Origin: Apiospora phragmitis
Lineage: Eukaryota; Ascomycota; Sordariomycetes; Amphisphaeriales; Apiosporaceae
Direction: 5' to 3'
NCBI GenBank assembly: GCA_038363925.1
Contig: JAQQWL010000011.1
Span: 5,828,001-5,892,000, forward strand
DNA length: 64,000 bases
Position numbers and translations under genes: made by a program. Numbering within the stretch: position 1 is the stretch's first letter; every line of letters begins with the position of its first letter. The notes below the pieces were generated by a model. It saw only the letters and a list, made by a program, of their open reading frames with translations. It had not been told where the DNA came from and did not search any database. Positions 33,005-45,469 of the stretch are shown here, in pieces.

Positions 33005-36000
33005 ATGAACTTGGAAGGGGTTTGAAAGGCAGGCCAGAAAGAGGCGATTGAGATCCTACAATTAAATCGCCAGCGACGACTTCACAAAGTCCTGTTCAAT
33101 GGTCGGGCGCATCAACGAAGCATCGTCGAACCCGGATAAGACAAGGCTGGAAGCGTGTGGCTGAAGACCGTGGCTTTGTAAATGAGGTTGATGGTGGACA
33201 GAAGCGTGGTGTGCCACGTCCAAAGTAGAGACTGGTGGATTGTTTCAGGAAGAAAACTGGTGGAAAAGGAGGGCAATGAGTAGGGAAGGCCTTGGATGCA
33301 GTGGCGATCGAGTTAATGCAGTCGAAAGACAGTCTAGAGTGAGGAAAACAACCAGTATCTAATCAGTGTTGCCTTCGACGACCATGGGTGGTGAATGACG
33401 AGAGCGACGGGAACTGAGCCGCAGAAGGAACAGAGTGTGGTTGAGCAGGAGAAAAGAGCTTGGGGTGGGAAAGACAGGTGTGGTGGTGCAACGCAGAGGC
33501 GAAGGGCCCTCTTTTTTCCCTCCCTCTGCCCTCCAAGCTGGGTGGTGCTGGGGTCCGTCCTCTGCTTTGGGTCAGGTCGAGCAAGCAGCGTCAGACTGGC
33601 AAGACTAAGACTGGCGGGAGGGTCTGACGGGTCCCAGTATTCCCAGGATGTGAGATGGGGAACATGAACCAGGAGGAGCCCAGTTGAGGCGAAGGCCGGC
33701 CGCTTCGTGGCGTTCACTGCTTTTTTTTTTTATCTGTCCCCTGATGTCCTGTCCTGGTGCCGAACATGTACTTTCCAATACCCAGGTTACCTACATGTAG
33801 GTATGTATCAAATTGAACTGAGTTGATTTATCAGCATCGATGAACGTCTTTCTGGTTGTCATCGACCCGAAATTGGTAAGTCTTCATGAGTGTGAAGCTC
33901 TATATGTATACCCGCACAGGCCAAGTACAGCCGTCAGTTTAATCCAGCATGCTGCGACATAAGTCCATTAATCCATCAGTACGTATTCAATGTCGAGAGC
34001 GTTTGCCAAGTAAAATGATGTCCTGCCAAACTTTGGCAACGAAAGTGGATTGATCAGTTCAATAGCGCGTGGCGTAGCTCCCTCCTCCTCGCTGCAGGCA
34101 GGCTGCTGCGAAATAAAAGGTACTTTACGACCCGTTACACACCCCTCCGGATGGGTGCAAGCAAGAATTGCATCGACAAGGGTTGCCGAGGTACTTGCTT
34201 GCACTTACCACCCCTACGCGGCTCCAGGAGACGGCTTGAATTGTCAAGGACGAGGTCTTCTCTCTATGTAGGCTCGCTCTCCGTTTGTAGGGCTGTATCT
34301 GTAGGGACGGACAAGAACTGTCACCATGGTCGGTGGTGGTGGCCGGCCGGCGCAAGCGACGAGTTGCGCTTACTTGCATCGGGAGACCCGTGCAGCAAGT
34401 AGCAGCTAGCAGCTGCCAGCCTCGATATGGTGAATGCGTTCGAGACTGCGCCAAGTGTTGGGACGAGGTGTTGGCCACAACTTTTGGCCGTTGGTGTTGT
34501 TGGTGTTGATCGCAATCATAGATACTGTCGAGGCCGATGGCTTGATGAACAATCGCTATCCACGAGTTTACTCGCTGACAATGCATGAATTCCACAGCCT
34601 AATAAGAGCAGTGAGTTCATCAAACCAGCGTTGACGTACAAGGTTGGCTGAGGTGAGAAGATCGGCGGCACCTCCTGCAGAAGCTAATCGCAACTGCCCA
34701 GCAACCAGCAGCAGATGGTGCAGATGTACAAGGTATGACTACACGGTGGGCCATCCGAGCAAGAGGAGAGCTGAGGCGGGGAGTAGTTGTGATGTAGTTA
34801 TTGCCATATGTAGGTTATACTTCTTCTCAGAACTTGTCAAGTGATGAAACCAAGCAGCCCAGCCAAGAGTAATGTGACGTTCACCGTAGAAGTTACATCG
34901 TGGTAGCCGAGTGGCCTTGTAGCAGCTAGGGAGGGTCGACTCTGCTGTAAGTTGAGAAGATGGAAGTGGCTGATGCCCATCGCCAATAACATCTTCAAGG
35001 TTGGTTGGCTTGTGGGTGGTAGCCCTGGGCTTAAGCCGTGGCTGGTGACAGAGTAGCCTTGTGGCTTCTGTGCAAACACAGACCGACATGGAGAGTTACG
35101 ATGTTACCTACCTTTGGTTCGGAAAGGTAGCTGTACCTCTTGCCACCTACATACCTACCTATGTACTGACTGCCGTCATGTTAGGGCAGCTCGGCAGCAA
35201 ATCACGTCGATTTTGGGGTAGGTCGTTTGAATCGCCGCATATGTACATAGTAGTACGTGCTGACAAAGCCCACTTCCGGGTGACGGAAGCTAGACAGGAA
35301 CAGTGCCATGGTATGAGGGCAGAGGGAGTGGTGATGATGCCCAAGAGACTCAACCACACAAATGCGCATCGTGATACGAGCGAGCATAAGTACATACAGT
35401 GAGTGCTGCGAGTAGGCAATCAAGCGAGTAACATATCCAAACACAGCACTGTTGACCCTAGCCAATCAAAAGCACCGTTGGGTTTCCGTAACCTATGCTG
35501 ATAACTAAGGCAGCCTCCCCGCTGACGTAGATACGCCCGCTCCAGTACCTAGTCAGTGCGGTCATGCCATTGCAGGCTGCTCAATCGCGTCCAGGTAGGG
35601 AAGAAAACCTCTGTCGCTTCTGTCTCTTCAGGTATTGGACCGGAGCAGAGGCGAGGTTTCTTTTTCCTCAAGCCACAATAGGACCATGCGCTCCCGACGA
35701 AGATGCTCATGCTCGATGAGGTCGTCGGGTAATAGTGTGCTATGTGTCGTCCCGCGCCATCTCGATCTGTTTGTTTTTCTCGTATGTAAAATAAAAAATA
35801 AAAAAAAAAATAAAAAAACACCCGCCATGTGCCGAATGCAGGCCCCAGGATCCATCCAATGCTGGGAAGGGGGAGGGGCCATGACCGTCCAGGAGCCGTA
35901 GTGCCGCCGGCGTCTCCTTCCAGCACCTCCCAATCCGTCCAGAGTCTTTCCTTAGTTCTGACTATGGACCCCAACAAGGCAGGTTGCTCCGCATCGAGTT

Positions 36001-36113
36001 CTGCATCGGGATTATGTATCTACTAATACGCACGAGGAAGTAAAGCCGCTTTTGCACCAGCCACCGTTATTTATCTGGTAGGCGGCCTCGTCGCCAACTG
36101 CACTGCCGAAGAA

Positions 36114-36133
36114 GGTCGGTCGGTCGGTCGGTC
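36114..36133. repeat. GGTC tetranucleotide repeat (five units)
   Basis: Five perfect GGTC units in the gene-poor stretch. Confidence 0.85.
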
Positions 36134-39100
36134 CTGCATACTAACTGTCAGGTTGGTGACATGGCTGTTATGAGTTCTCTAAAGTGTGCAGAAATCCCAG
36201 CAGACGTTACCGCCTGACTCGCAGATGAATGGGCCATATCGAGACTCCAGTTGCATGTTTACTGCATGTTCATTCGCTATTGAGATGGCCCGGTTCAGCT
36301 CAAGAGAAAAGATACTATGTAGGTATGCCGGCCAGGTCTCATTGTGCCACACACAAGGCCGGAGGCTCAGCTCCCTGCCCAATGCCGAGCCACACTGCCC
36401 TGAGGATAGTGCATCATACCTGCATCTGGATCTTGCTGGGGCCGACTGGCTACATCAGAAGGTAGTTAGGCAGATGGGTTTGTGTTTGAGGCAAGTACGG
36501 ATAGTTTGTGTTTTACTTGCCTGCCAGCAAAGACTATGTACTACATGTAGATACGTAGTAAATGGGGTTTATGGCCTAGTTTGCGACCTTCACCTGTCCG
36601 CCGTCGTCATGGCGGGTTAAATGCCCGATCCCATCTCTATCTATAGGTCTGTCATTGCCGCTGTACCCGGAACCAACAGTCAGCGCTCATCCGCAAGGCC
36701 CGCTTCTACATTGGTTTGGGTACACCTGGGATCACTGTCTTTGCCGGCTGGGCGTACAGCCGAGTGTCATCAGCAACTTTGCTTCGAATACGGAATGCAT
36801 GACGATGGCGTTATGAGCCCAGCCAAGCAAGGCACAGCCACGGGTATCTGTGCTACCAGCCTTGAGGCTGATGATTTTGTCATGACCACACGCCCATGAT
36901 CACGGGTTGGGGGCCGTTCTTTTTAGACTCCTAAGACTTCTACCGTAAGGTGGTCACAAAATTCGATAGATGCGGTGTACCTAACGGCATGTGTACATGT
37001 GGCTTGAGAAAGACACTGGCAGAGTTATGTCTTCTTGCTGCAGTAGGCTGACGAGTGATGACCCAAGTAAGTCACATTTGCATCTCTTGAGCGCTGGGGA
37101 TAGCTACTAGAATCATATGAAGTTGTAATTTTTAATATATGGCATTCTCCTCTTTCTCCTTATGTCGTCGTGCTGGATAAGTATAGTCTTTTCTGCTTCT
37201 CCCAAAACATAAGAGTCCATAAGAATCGCAGCACAGGTGCAAAGGAGTGGCTACTAATGACAAGCTTCCGTTGTGGGCTGTAGTATAAAACACCTATTGT
37301 CTTGTGAAAACAAGAAGCTCATGGGAATAAAGTTATGAGATCACCTATTCGTTCTTTTCTGTTATACAGGCTGGCTTGGTCTTCCGACTCGATCACTTCC
37401 ACATACACATCGTTGTAGGGAAATTAGGAGCAGTAGGCGCAGCAGTTCGGATTCTGAACTACTTAAAGTTGAAAAGGGGCTATGGGTCCCAGCTCCTCGT
37501 GCTTCAGTTTCCTCAGAATGAGTACGACCAGTGCGCATGGAAGATGACTTCTAGCGGCCGAGCTCCTCTTCTCCCAAAGATGCTGTTAGAATGTTTAGGT
37601 CCTTCATCGCTCCGCGGCTTCAGCGCGGCGTATAGACTGACTCCATTGCACTCCATCCAGGTCTACTTAGCATCGATAGCCGTCTTGTACCTCTGTATCC
37701 ATGACCTATTTGTGTGCCCATCTGCTTTCATGCTGTCCCCCCTCTAGAGATCAAGAGAGTCGCAATGACAATGGGCGTTGCGGTAACGGAGGCACAAGAT
37801 CACATCTAAATTTACTCATATATCTTAATCAAAACCGAACAATATATTCTTTGGGCAGTGTATCCATTATCGCTTTTCAGAAGCTTGCTAGAGACTATAG
37901 ACTTTGCCACCTCAGAGCCCGGATTCTTGGCTATGAAAGGTGTTGTGTTACTTGCTGTTTTCCAACTCACCACCGAACATACCCCTCGTATCAATGTGCC
38001 CATATTCACGATTTACCCAAGGGAGTTAGTTGATAGCAGCTCAACACCCAAGAGCGACATATCTAACATATATATGTTACGCTTAAGAAATGCTGGCATT
38101 ATTATGCGTACATCTGCAATCTGCTAGAGTGTGAAGCACATAGGCTCCTTGAGGATATACATTATATACCAGCCTCCTGACAGGCAGTAGTGAGTTTTAC
38201 CAGGCTTTCTAGAATAACGCATCTTCAGGTAACTTTCTGTCAGACCCCTGGCCCAGGATCATGAAAGTCGCCTAGATGAGCCTAACCATCAGAAGACACG
38301 TCTTCGTCACGAGAATAATTGATATATTCTAAAAGTATCCTATATATGCATGTAGTTGTACACCTCCTGACTTCGATCTGTAAGTGCCGAGGCCGGCTTA
38401 TTCTCATAAAAGGAGGATGCAGGACGGAGCTATGGTGATACGGACTAGCAGCCTCATCTGGGCATGATCTGACCATGATACCAACTATATCAGCTGTTTG
38501 GGTTTCATGAGTTAGGTAACCCATATGATTCAACAGGCATCGAATTACTTCACCACCTGGTGCACGCTAGGGTTTTGACAAAGATGTTTGAACCTGGCCT
38601 ACTCATCTCCACCAGACTTTGAGCTATGCAGCCTCAAGTTGGGTGCTCGACCCCGAGAGCCCGCAATAGGCTCACTCTAAATTCTGGCCATAACATGCGA
38701 AGACGAGTAAAGCCATTGCTACTTAAGATATACATATGGAAAAGCACCCCATGCTAACAGGCGTGTGGCTATTCCATGTTTATTGAAATAGGTCAGGCCA
38801 CGTTTAGCACATGACTAAACGATCGGTGTTATTTTGTTATACTATCCACCCAACGTACCACATTCGGCATTTCCTATAAAGACATTAATCAAATACCAAG
38901 CGAGAGCTCAAGGAATATAGTATACAACTAATACGGTATTCTCCGGTTTGTGTGCGTCAACTCACCACTTCGATAATATCAGGGAAAGGTGATAAAAAAG
39001 TACTGAGACGTGCGAATCCGTCATGGGACATGCCACCCATCTTCAAATCACTGAAAGATTCTGCAGCCCTACATAACAGACCAGCGGCTAGTCAATCCCT

Positions 39101-39839
39101 ATAAGGGGTAAAACATGCTCGCGGCGTGCTTGGGTGTCACTGGATTGGCCTCCGTTGTTTCTTAGCTTGGGCAAGCCGCTCAAAAGGTTGGATGTAGGCA
39201 GCATAAGGCTGGAGGCGACAATATATGGCAATAAAAAGCCCAGGTAGCCGTCAAAAGGACACCCACCCAGAAATCAGGTATAGTTACCAAGAACGGGGCA
39301 CTTACCCGGTTACTGATATTACAGTTACGCCCGGACGGGAGCATTCTACCTAATTATCGGCCTGTAGACTCGGAGCAGGACTATGTACGATAGCCTCAAG
39401 AACAGACTTGCCAGTTGAAGCACTTAAGGTATGTTATGAAACCGTCACAAACCCCGGTCTGTTCATAATCTGGCTCTAGGAACGAACCCTATAATTCAAG
39501 GTAGGCTGTCAATCGAACATCAAGTGCAGGCAGGTATTAGAACTACCGAGGACGAGGACGATCTCGACCAGACAACTGCTCTAGACCCGGGAGCATTGCG
39601 CAGAGTGGACGGAGCGGTAAGGTCGAATTCTTAAGCCAAGGCCGGGCCAGTTGACGTGCTGAAGCGCGGCATCCGGCATCTCCAGATGTGTTGTTGAGTC
39701 GCACGCATGGATTTCCCGAACTGAACGAGATGGTCGATAGCTATCGTGTGCGCACGAGACACAACGCCCTAGCAACGGTTGACCGGAATCGAAGAAACTA
39801 AGCCTCAAAACAGACCGCCAGTAGTTGAACCACGAGACT

Positions 39840-39856
39840 GTGTGTGTGTGTGTGTG
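39840..39856. repeat. TG dinucleotide repeat
   Basis: Eight TG units in the gene-poor stretch. Confidence 0.85.
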
Positions 39857-42480
39857 GTGGATATTGTAGCACGTCTGCTTGAACAACACAACATCGGGCT
39901 TAATGCATTCATCTTCGATGCTGCGCAGTGTGGAGCCTGGAAATCTGCCTTGATGGCGCATGAAAGTCGAGACGGGGAGCGAACCAAGTTTTGACCAGGA
40001 GTTCTCCGCAGCACCGTAACATATAACGGTCGGCGATCAGCGATGTCAAACTACCCAGGCTAGAAGCACGGGGCGGTGACTGCCCATATATATATGTTGC
40101 TTCATTGCAAAGAGCGCCGGTCATGCTTCCAAGGCAACAACACGAACTTAACAAACGGACGAGGATGGCGATAAAATGAAGCTGACGTTGCCTGTCCCGG
40201 ATCGACTGAGGACTGACTATATCTTCGTAGGTGTGTGGCCTCACTCTCACCACAATGGGATCATGTCAGCTGTGGAGAACAATTCGAAACATCGACGCTA
40301 CCGGTCGAGCCAAGCAAGGCACGCAAGCAAGAAAGTGGAAGCGCGGAAATATGTAATTGCATGCCTGGCACGAACATGCATGTCCCTGTGTCCCCCGGAG
40401 GAACCATTGCTACAGAATATAAAATACTTCCAACCATGGCATCCACAAGTTGCTGGCGGCTGGAACGGAAGATGGATGATGCCATATCACCGTAGGAATG
40501 AAGCTAATACTAACAATTCCAGCCTAGAAACAACCAATACCAATTGGACCGTGCTACAGTGAAAAGGGGTAATGATGCACCGGATGCCAAGATGCCTGCC
40601 GTTACTTTTAGCTGCGGCCAAGCAGATCTGGATGTCGGATGCCAAGGCCCAAATCATGGTACATAACTTTGGGGCGTGGGTCGGGCTTCTTCTAAACTTG
40701 GAGCCATCGCCTGTTCTATATGTAGTTGGCATGGGTGATAGTACGGAATCTAAAGTTGCTTCGCTTGTCCGTATATGAGAGGTGAGTGAACTACCGATTG
40801 GCTAGAGCGCGCGCCAGAAGCGCCCACGACGATAGTTGTTTGCAGCCGGCTCACCGGCTTGGTCACAATTTGGTTTGCTGTAGAAAAATGCGAGCGAGCG
40901 CTCGGAATGATGTCGGCCGCTTGTTGCGATGGCTTTTCGCGATTGAAATGAATTGAGTTGCATAGCTACTTAGTTACCGTGGGCGAAGGATTTAATGTTA
41001 TGTATGCTGTGCCTCGTCGATCTCCCGACATAAAAACGATTGAATGTTTTTCTCTGCGTCGACGATTTCCCAGCAGAGAAAGGATTGCCGATCGCATCGC
41101 AGCGATGGAGGCACAGGTGACAGGAGGCACGGGGATAGACTGGACCAGAGCTGGACGGGGCTGCAGTCCACTGAACAAGGTGATGGCCCTCTCCTCTTGA
41201 ATCCGATCAGGGTGGATGGTGTGCGTGGACGGGTAATTATTCGAAATGAAATGAGTAATTTCGCCTGTCAGTAGCAGTTTCCCCTTTGGACCAGACCGCA
41301 ACCGATGGCGCCCCGTTTCTGGACGCCCAAGCCCCAATCTGCTGGTGGGCTAAAGACGGTTGCTGTTCCTGCAGTAGCGCGCTATGCCATGCCATGCCCT
41401 GCCCTCCCCATGCTTCCATGCCATGCCGCGCATCCTGCATGCCAATGTTAGTAATATCGACACACCCCAAACAACATGCGTTCCTGACCCTACGCACCCT
41501 CCCTTGGACACGGGAGAAGGACGGGCTGTTGCTTTGCAATGCCCAATCTCCTGCAACAAGAGCGGTGGTTGGGGTTGGAAGCCCGGTGTAACGCAAGGGT
41601 AGCAGCAACTAATAACAACCTCACAATCAAAATCCGTGAATGCCCATGCCCCCTGGCCAGCATGTATCTGAATCCGTAGCACTGCAATATGAGCCCACCT
41701 CCAATCCCCGGGGCCAGATGAGAGAGATGCATGCGCACTGGCCTTGGCCTCCATCCGACGGAGCCTTTTAGTCTGGTTAGTGGTCGCTAGGAGGAGAAGA
41801 ACGGGCATCGGTTGGTCGAAGCAAGGGTTAGCAGCAGGTCCAGGCACTGCTGCTCTCCATCTCCAGGTACTGCTCCAGATAGTGCAAGGTTACTGGGTTA
41901 GTTAGCCCAGACATCTCCCACCTGCGCACGCTTGTCCACATAGAGAGAGACTACTAGACTATGTTGCCAGCCGACTCTCCCACCTCCTCTCCCTTCCTCT
42001 TCCCTCACGCTCGTTTCGACCTTATTCGCAGTATCGCGCGCGTCGCTCTTCATCCAGCCAACTGAGAGTCTCTTGACCTCTACCACATTCTTTTGGAAAT
42101 CCAACTTACGCAGTCACTCGTTCTACCGCAGAATAAGCAGCCGAATCAACAAACAACTATTCTAAAGTCTAATCCCGCAAACCCAGTCGGTATAGTCTAG
42201 GTGAGTTTACAGAAAGGCACAGCGTAGCCTACCTACCTACCTATACTGCTCCTTCCTTCCTACCAGGCCTCATATCATGAACAACAACGGCCTTTCTCAT
42301 GAATGCTTTGTTCTTTATCGAACCCCTTCAAAGATCAACCATGCGGCCCGCCACCATTGTTACGATGGATCAACTAACCGTGCCAGCAGAATCAAGCGAC
42401 CTACACGACATTACAATAATTCGTCTCCTCGACTGTATCATCTCAGCTTTGCCATTCGCAAAGTCGCAAATACAGTCGCC

Positions 42481-43833
42481 ATGAAGACCACCATTATCAA
42501 TCTCGCCCTCGCGGCGACCCTGGCTTCCGCTCAGCCTCACAACCATGGCCACGGCCGCTTCCACCATAAGAGGGGCGGCGCATCCCCGGTCGAGAACGTT
42601 GAGAAGCGTGGCGACGTCGTTACCACGGTCGTAGCCGCCACCGAGACTGCTTATGTCATGGGCAGCAAGGTAGTCACCCCGAGGAGGCCAAGGCTGGCAT
42701 TGACAAGGGTCTCTTCATTGTTGTCGGAGAGAGCACCCCTACTTTCACCCCTCCTCCCGCCTCGCCCACGCCTACGACGGAGAAGAAGATCATGGCCCAG
42801 TTCTTCCAGAAGCCAGAACCCTCCACCACCTCTACTCCCACTCCCACTCCCGAGCCCACCCCGACTTCCTCGACCCCACCACCGCCTGCCAAGTCTAGCA
42901 GCAGCAGCAGCGGCGGCTTCTCGGGCTCGGGTGGCAGTGGTCTGCATGCGGACTTCCCTGACGGAGAGCTTCCTTGCGAATGGGAGTCTCTGGCGAAGTA
43001 CGGCGCCGTGTCCATCCCTGGGCGGGAATCCAGGGATTCACTGCCGTTCAGAAGGTCCCAACTTTCCAGGTTGGCGTGAAGATCGCCAACATCATTACCG
43101 CCATCAAGGGCGAGGGCTGCGAGAACGATTCCTTCTGCTCTTACGCCTGCCCCGCTGGATACGTCAAGACACAGTGGCCCGTGGAGCAGGGTGCTACTGG
43201 CCAATCCGTCGGCGGTCTTCACTGCCTCAACGGAAAACTGCACCTAACACAACCCGATAAGAAGACTCTGTGCGAGGAGAATGCTGCATCCCTCACGATC
43301 AAGAACAGCCTCAACGAGGGAGTTGCCACGTGCCGTACAGACTACCCCGGAACCGAGAACATGATTGTCCCGGCTTGGGCTGGCGCGGGCTCAACCGCCT
43401 TGCTTGCCAACATCAAGTCCAGCGACTACTACACTTGGGAGGGCAAGGACACCACACTACAGTACTACATCAACCCCAAGGGTGTTGCTGTGGAGGATGC
43501 CTGCGTCTGGACTAGCGCCACCAACCCTGATTCTGCTGGCAACTGGGCGCCCACCAACCTTGGTGTTGGCCAGTCTCGCGATGGCCTCGTCTACTTGTCC
43601 ATTTTCCCCAACACGCCCACCTCGTCTGCCAAGTTGGACTTCAACATCAAAATCACCGGAGATGTCACCGACAAGTGCACACTTGAGAATGGCAAGTACT
43701 ACACAAACGGCAAGGAAACGCCGACTGGTTGCACCGTAAGTTCCCCGGGATCATCCGCTGAAATATATACGTGCTAACGAAAATATAGACGGCGTACAAG
43801 GAGGGCGCCAATGTTGTGGTTGAATACTACTAG
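42481..43833 (+). CDS. SUN-family cell-wall protein (GH132)
   Basis: Secreted wall protein of the SUN family, linked to beta-glucan remodelling and septation. Exons: 42481-43735 and 43789-43833 (about 433 aa). ATG 42481 gives a signal peptide (MKTTIINLALAATLASA); the open frame extends further upstream but that part is not secretory-like. Two dibasic sites (FHHKR and VEKR) look like Kex2 cleavage sites. A Pro/Thr/Ser linker with a run of six serines precedes the SUN domain, which has the family cysteines (FCSYACPAGY, GGLHCLNGKL, TLCEEN, TCRTDYPGTENM) and ends with YKEGANVVVEYY after a 53-nt intron (GTGCTAAC branch). Two C-run single-base losses break the frame, near 42676-42679 (PEEAKAGIDKG block) and near 43017-43020 (SIP-WAGIQGF). 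Adding both makes the length divisible by three. Confidence 0.92.
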
Positions 43834-45469
43834 AAGGATCTTCAGGAGATCATGGTGGCAATATATGGACGCCTTTCGCGTTACCTTTTCGGTTCTATAT
43901 TTGACTTTTAATCAATATCTATTGACGTCTACCGCACGCGTCGACGCCACGTCACGAAGCCGGCTGTGATAGGAACGGCACGGCGGACCTGGTCAGTAAT
44001 GCGGAGTAATGTCTATAGAAGAGGGCGGGAGTTGGCCCTCGGTATTGTATAAGGAGTTTGACGACGATAACGGTGGCCTCGATGCGATCTGGAAGCCGGG
44101 TGAGGAGAAAAGGAGATCATGAACTTGACGAGAGGAATGGTGGCTACCAGATGTGGACGGGGAAGAAGGCCAATATACACTGCAATCCGAGTCTGATTTC
44201 TTTTGTCGGTTGCGGCTGAGTGGGAGAGGGGTTGCGTTTGATCTATTTGTTTCGCAGATCAGGGCCTTTCGAAACTATTTGTTGTATATCTGCTGTTGAA
44301 TAAGATGGATTTCACCCTGGCCTGGACAAGACCGACCCATTCTAGATGTACGTGTGTCTGTCTATGTGATGAACTATGTGCGACCAAGGTTGGTTGGTAC
44401 TGAGGCAAGCCATTGATTGCACTGTGTCGACTCACCTATGAACCTACCTCCTGGACGTTTTGTGTTACTTACAGGTTACATGGATGCAGGCAAGGTAATA
44501 TTCGATTGACAGGTGACTTGGATCGCGGCGGTACGAGTGCGACTGCGAAGAATTTCCAGCCAACCAGTCAACCTTATGTGGCTATGGATTCGTGAAATGC
44601 ATTTGTTATTACCCAATTTTCCCTTAACCGTCTTGCCTTGTTGGGTTCCCTGCTGCATCTGCATTGCATCGGCATGGATCGATTTTTCACGCCTCCGTTC
44701 GACTTGAAGCTGCACCTCGGTCTCGGCAGTCTGGCAGCCAGTCCAGCGGGTGATGAAGAGAGCAGAAGCAAAGGACGATCAAGTACTCTGGCCGGACTTG
44801 GCCGTGGGTTGAAGAAAAGTCACGGAGGGGTTTTATCTGCAGAAAATTTTCTCCGGCGTTGGAACCTTCAGGCCAGCCAAACCAACATAATAATAAGGTT
44901 GCTTGGACCTTTTCAGAGGACTTCTGATTCCTGAAGGGCTTCCTTCAACCGAAGCTACCCCATCATCTCCAGACCTCATCCCCATTGGCATTTGTCCGCA
45001 CCTTGTATTGACAGCTTCCCAGCTTCCCCCGGTAGGCGCCGCGCCACTTTGGTTTAGGCTTGCAGATCGAGCGAACTACTGTGCCAAAAGCAACGTCTCT
45101 CCCGACCCCAAGTGCTGGATCATACCGGCACGTGAGATCCTTTCACGTCATTGTCAAATTAATCCTCTGCACTTAGTCTACCCCGCCAGCGCTAAGCCTC
45201 CCCAGATCTCCCCAGCTATACCCAGCTGTCTGTCCCCTTGGCGTTTGTATAAGACACAACGGGTTTGGCTGGTTTAACTGTTGGTGAGTGGCGCAGACGA
45301 GCAAAAAAAGCAAGCGTCGACTGCCGGTCTCCTTCTTGTCTTGTCTTGTCGTCGTCGTCTCCTTTTTCATCGGCTGCTTTTAGGCCAGCGCACCACGCGC
45401 ATCTCTTTCGCTTTGCGGCCCCTTTGCACTTTCACCTATCCCTTCTCGTTGTGACAAGTAAAAGTCGTC
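43834..45469. other. Intergenic region between SUN gene and FMP42-like gene
   Basis: No coding frame supported in 1.6 kb. The last 150 bases before 45470 are pyrimidine-rich, including CTTGTCTTGTCTTGTCGTCG, as expected for a leader. Confidence 0.5.

Larger units (their letters stand above)
33005..42480. other. 9.5-kb stretch without a recognisable gene
   Basis: Lies between the start of the C2H2 gene and the start of the SUN gene, so it includes both promoters. The longest ATG frames are 120-165 codons and show no motif. It holds simple repeats (T run 33721-33731, A-rich 35788-35819, GGTC x5 36114-36133, TG run 39840-39856) and TACCTACC elements near 35105, 35150 and 42231. The part from about 36.9 to 39.4 kb is visibly richer in A+T than the rest. 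A short acidic open frame without ATG is present at about 39437-39640. No transposase, reverse transcriptase or terminal repeats could be made out. Confidence 0.5.

Noticed and set aside
36900..39650. Intact transposable element
   Set aside because: No transposase, reverse transcriptase, terminal inverted repeats or LTRs could be identified by eye.
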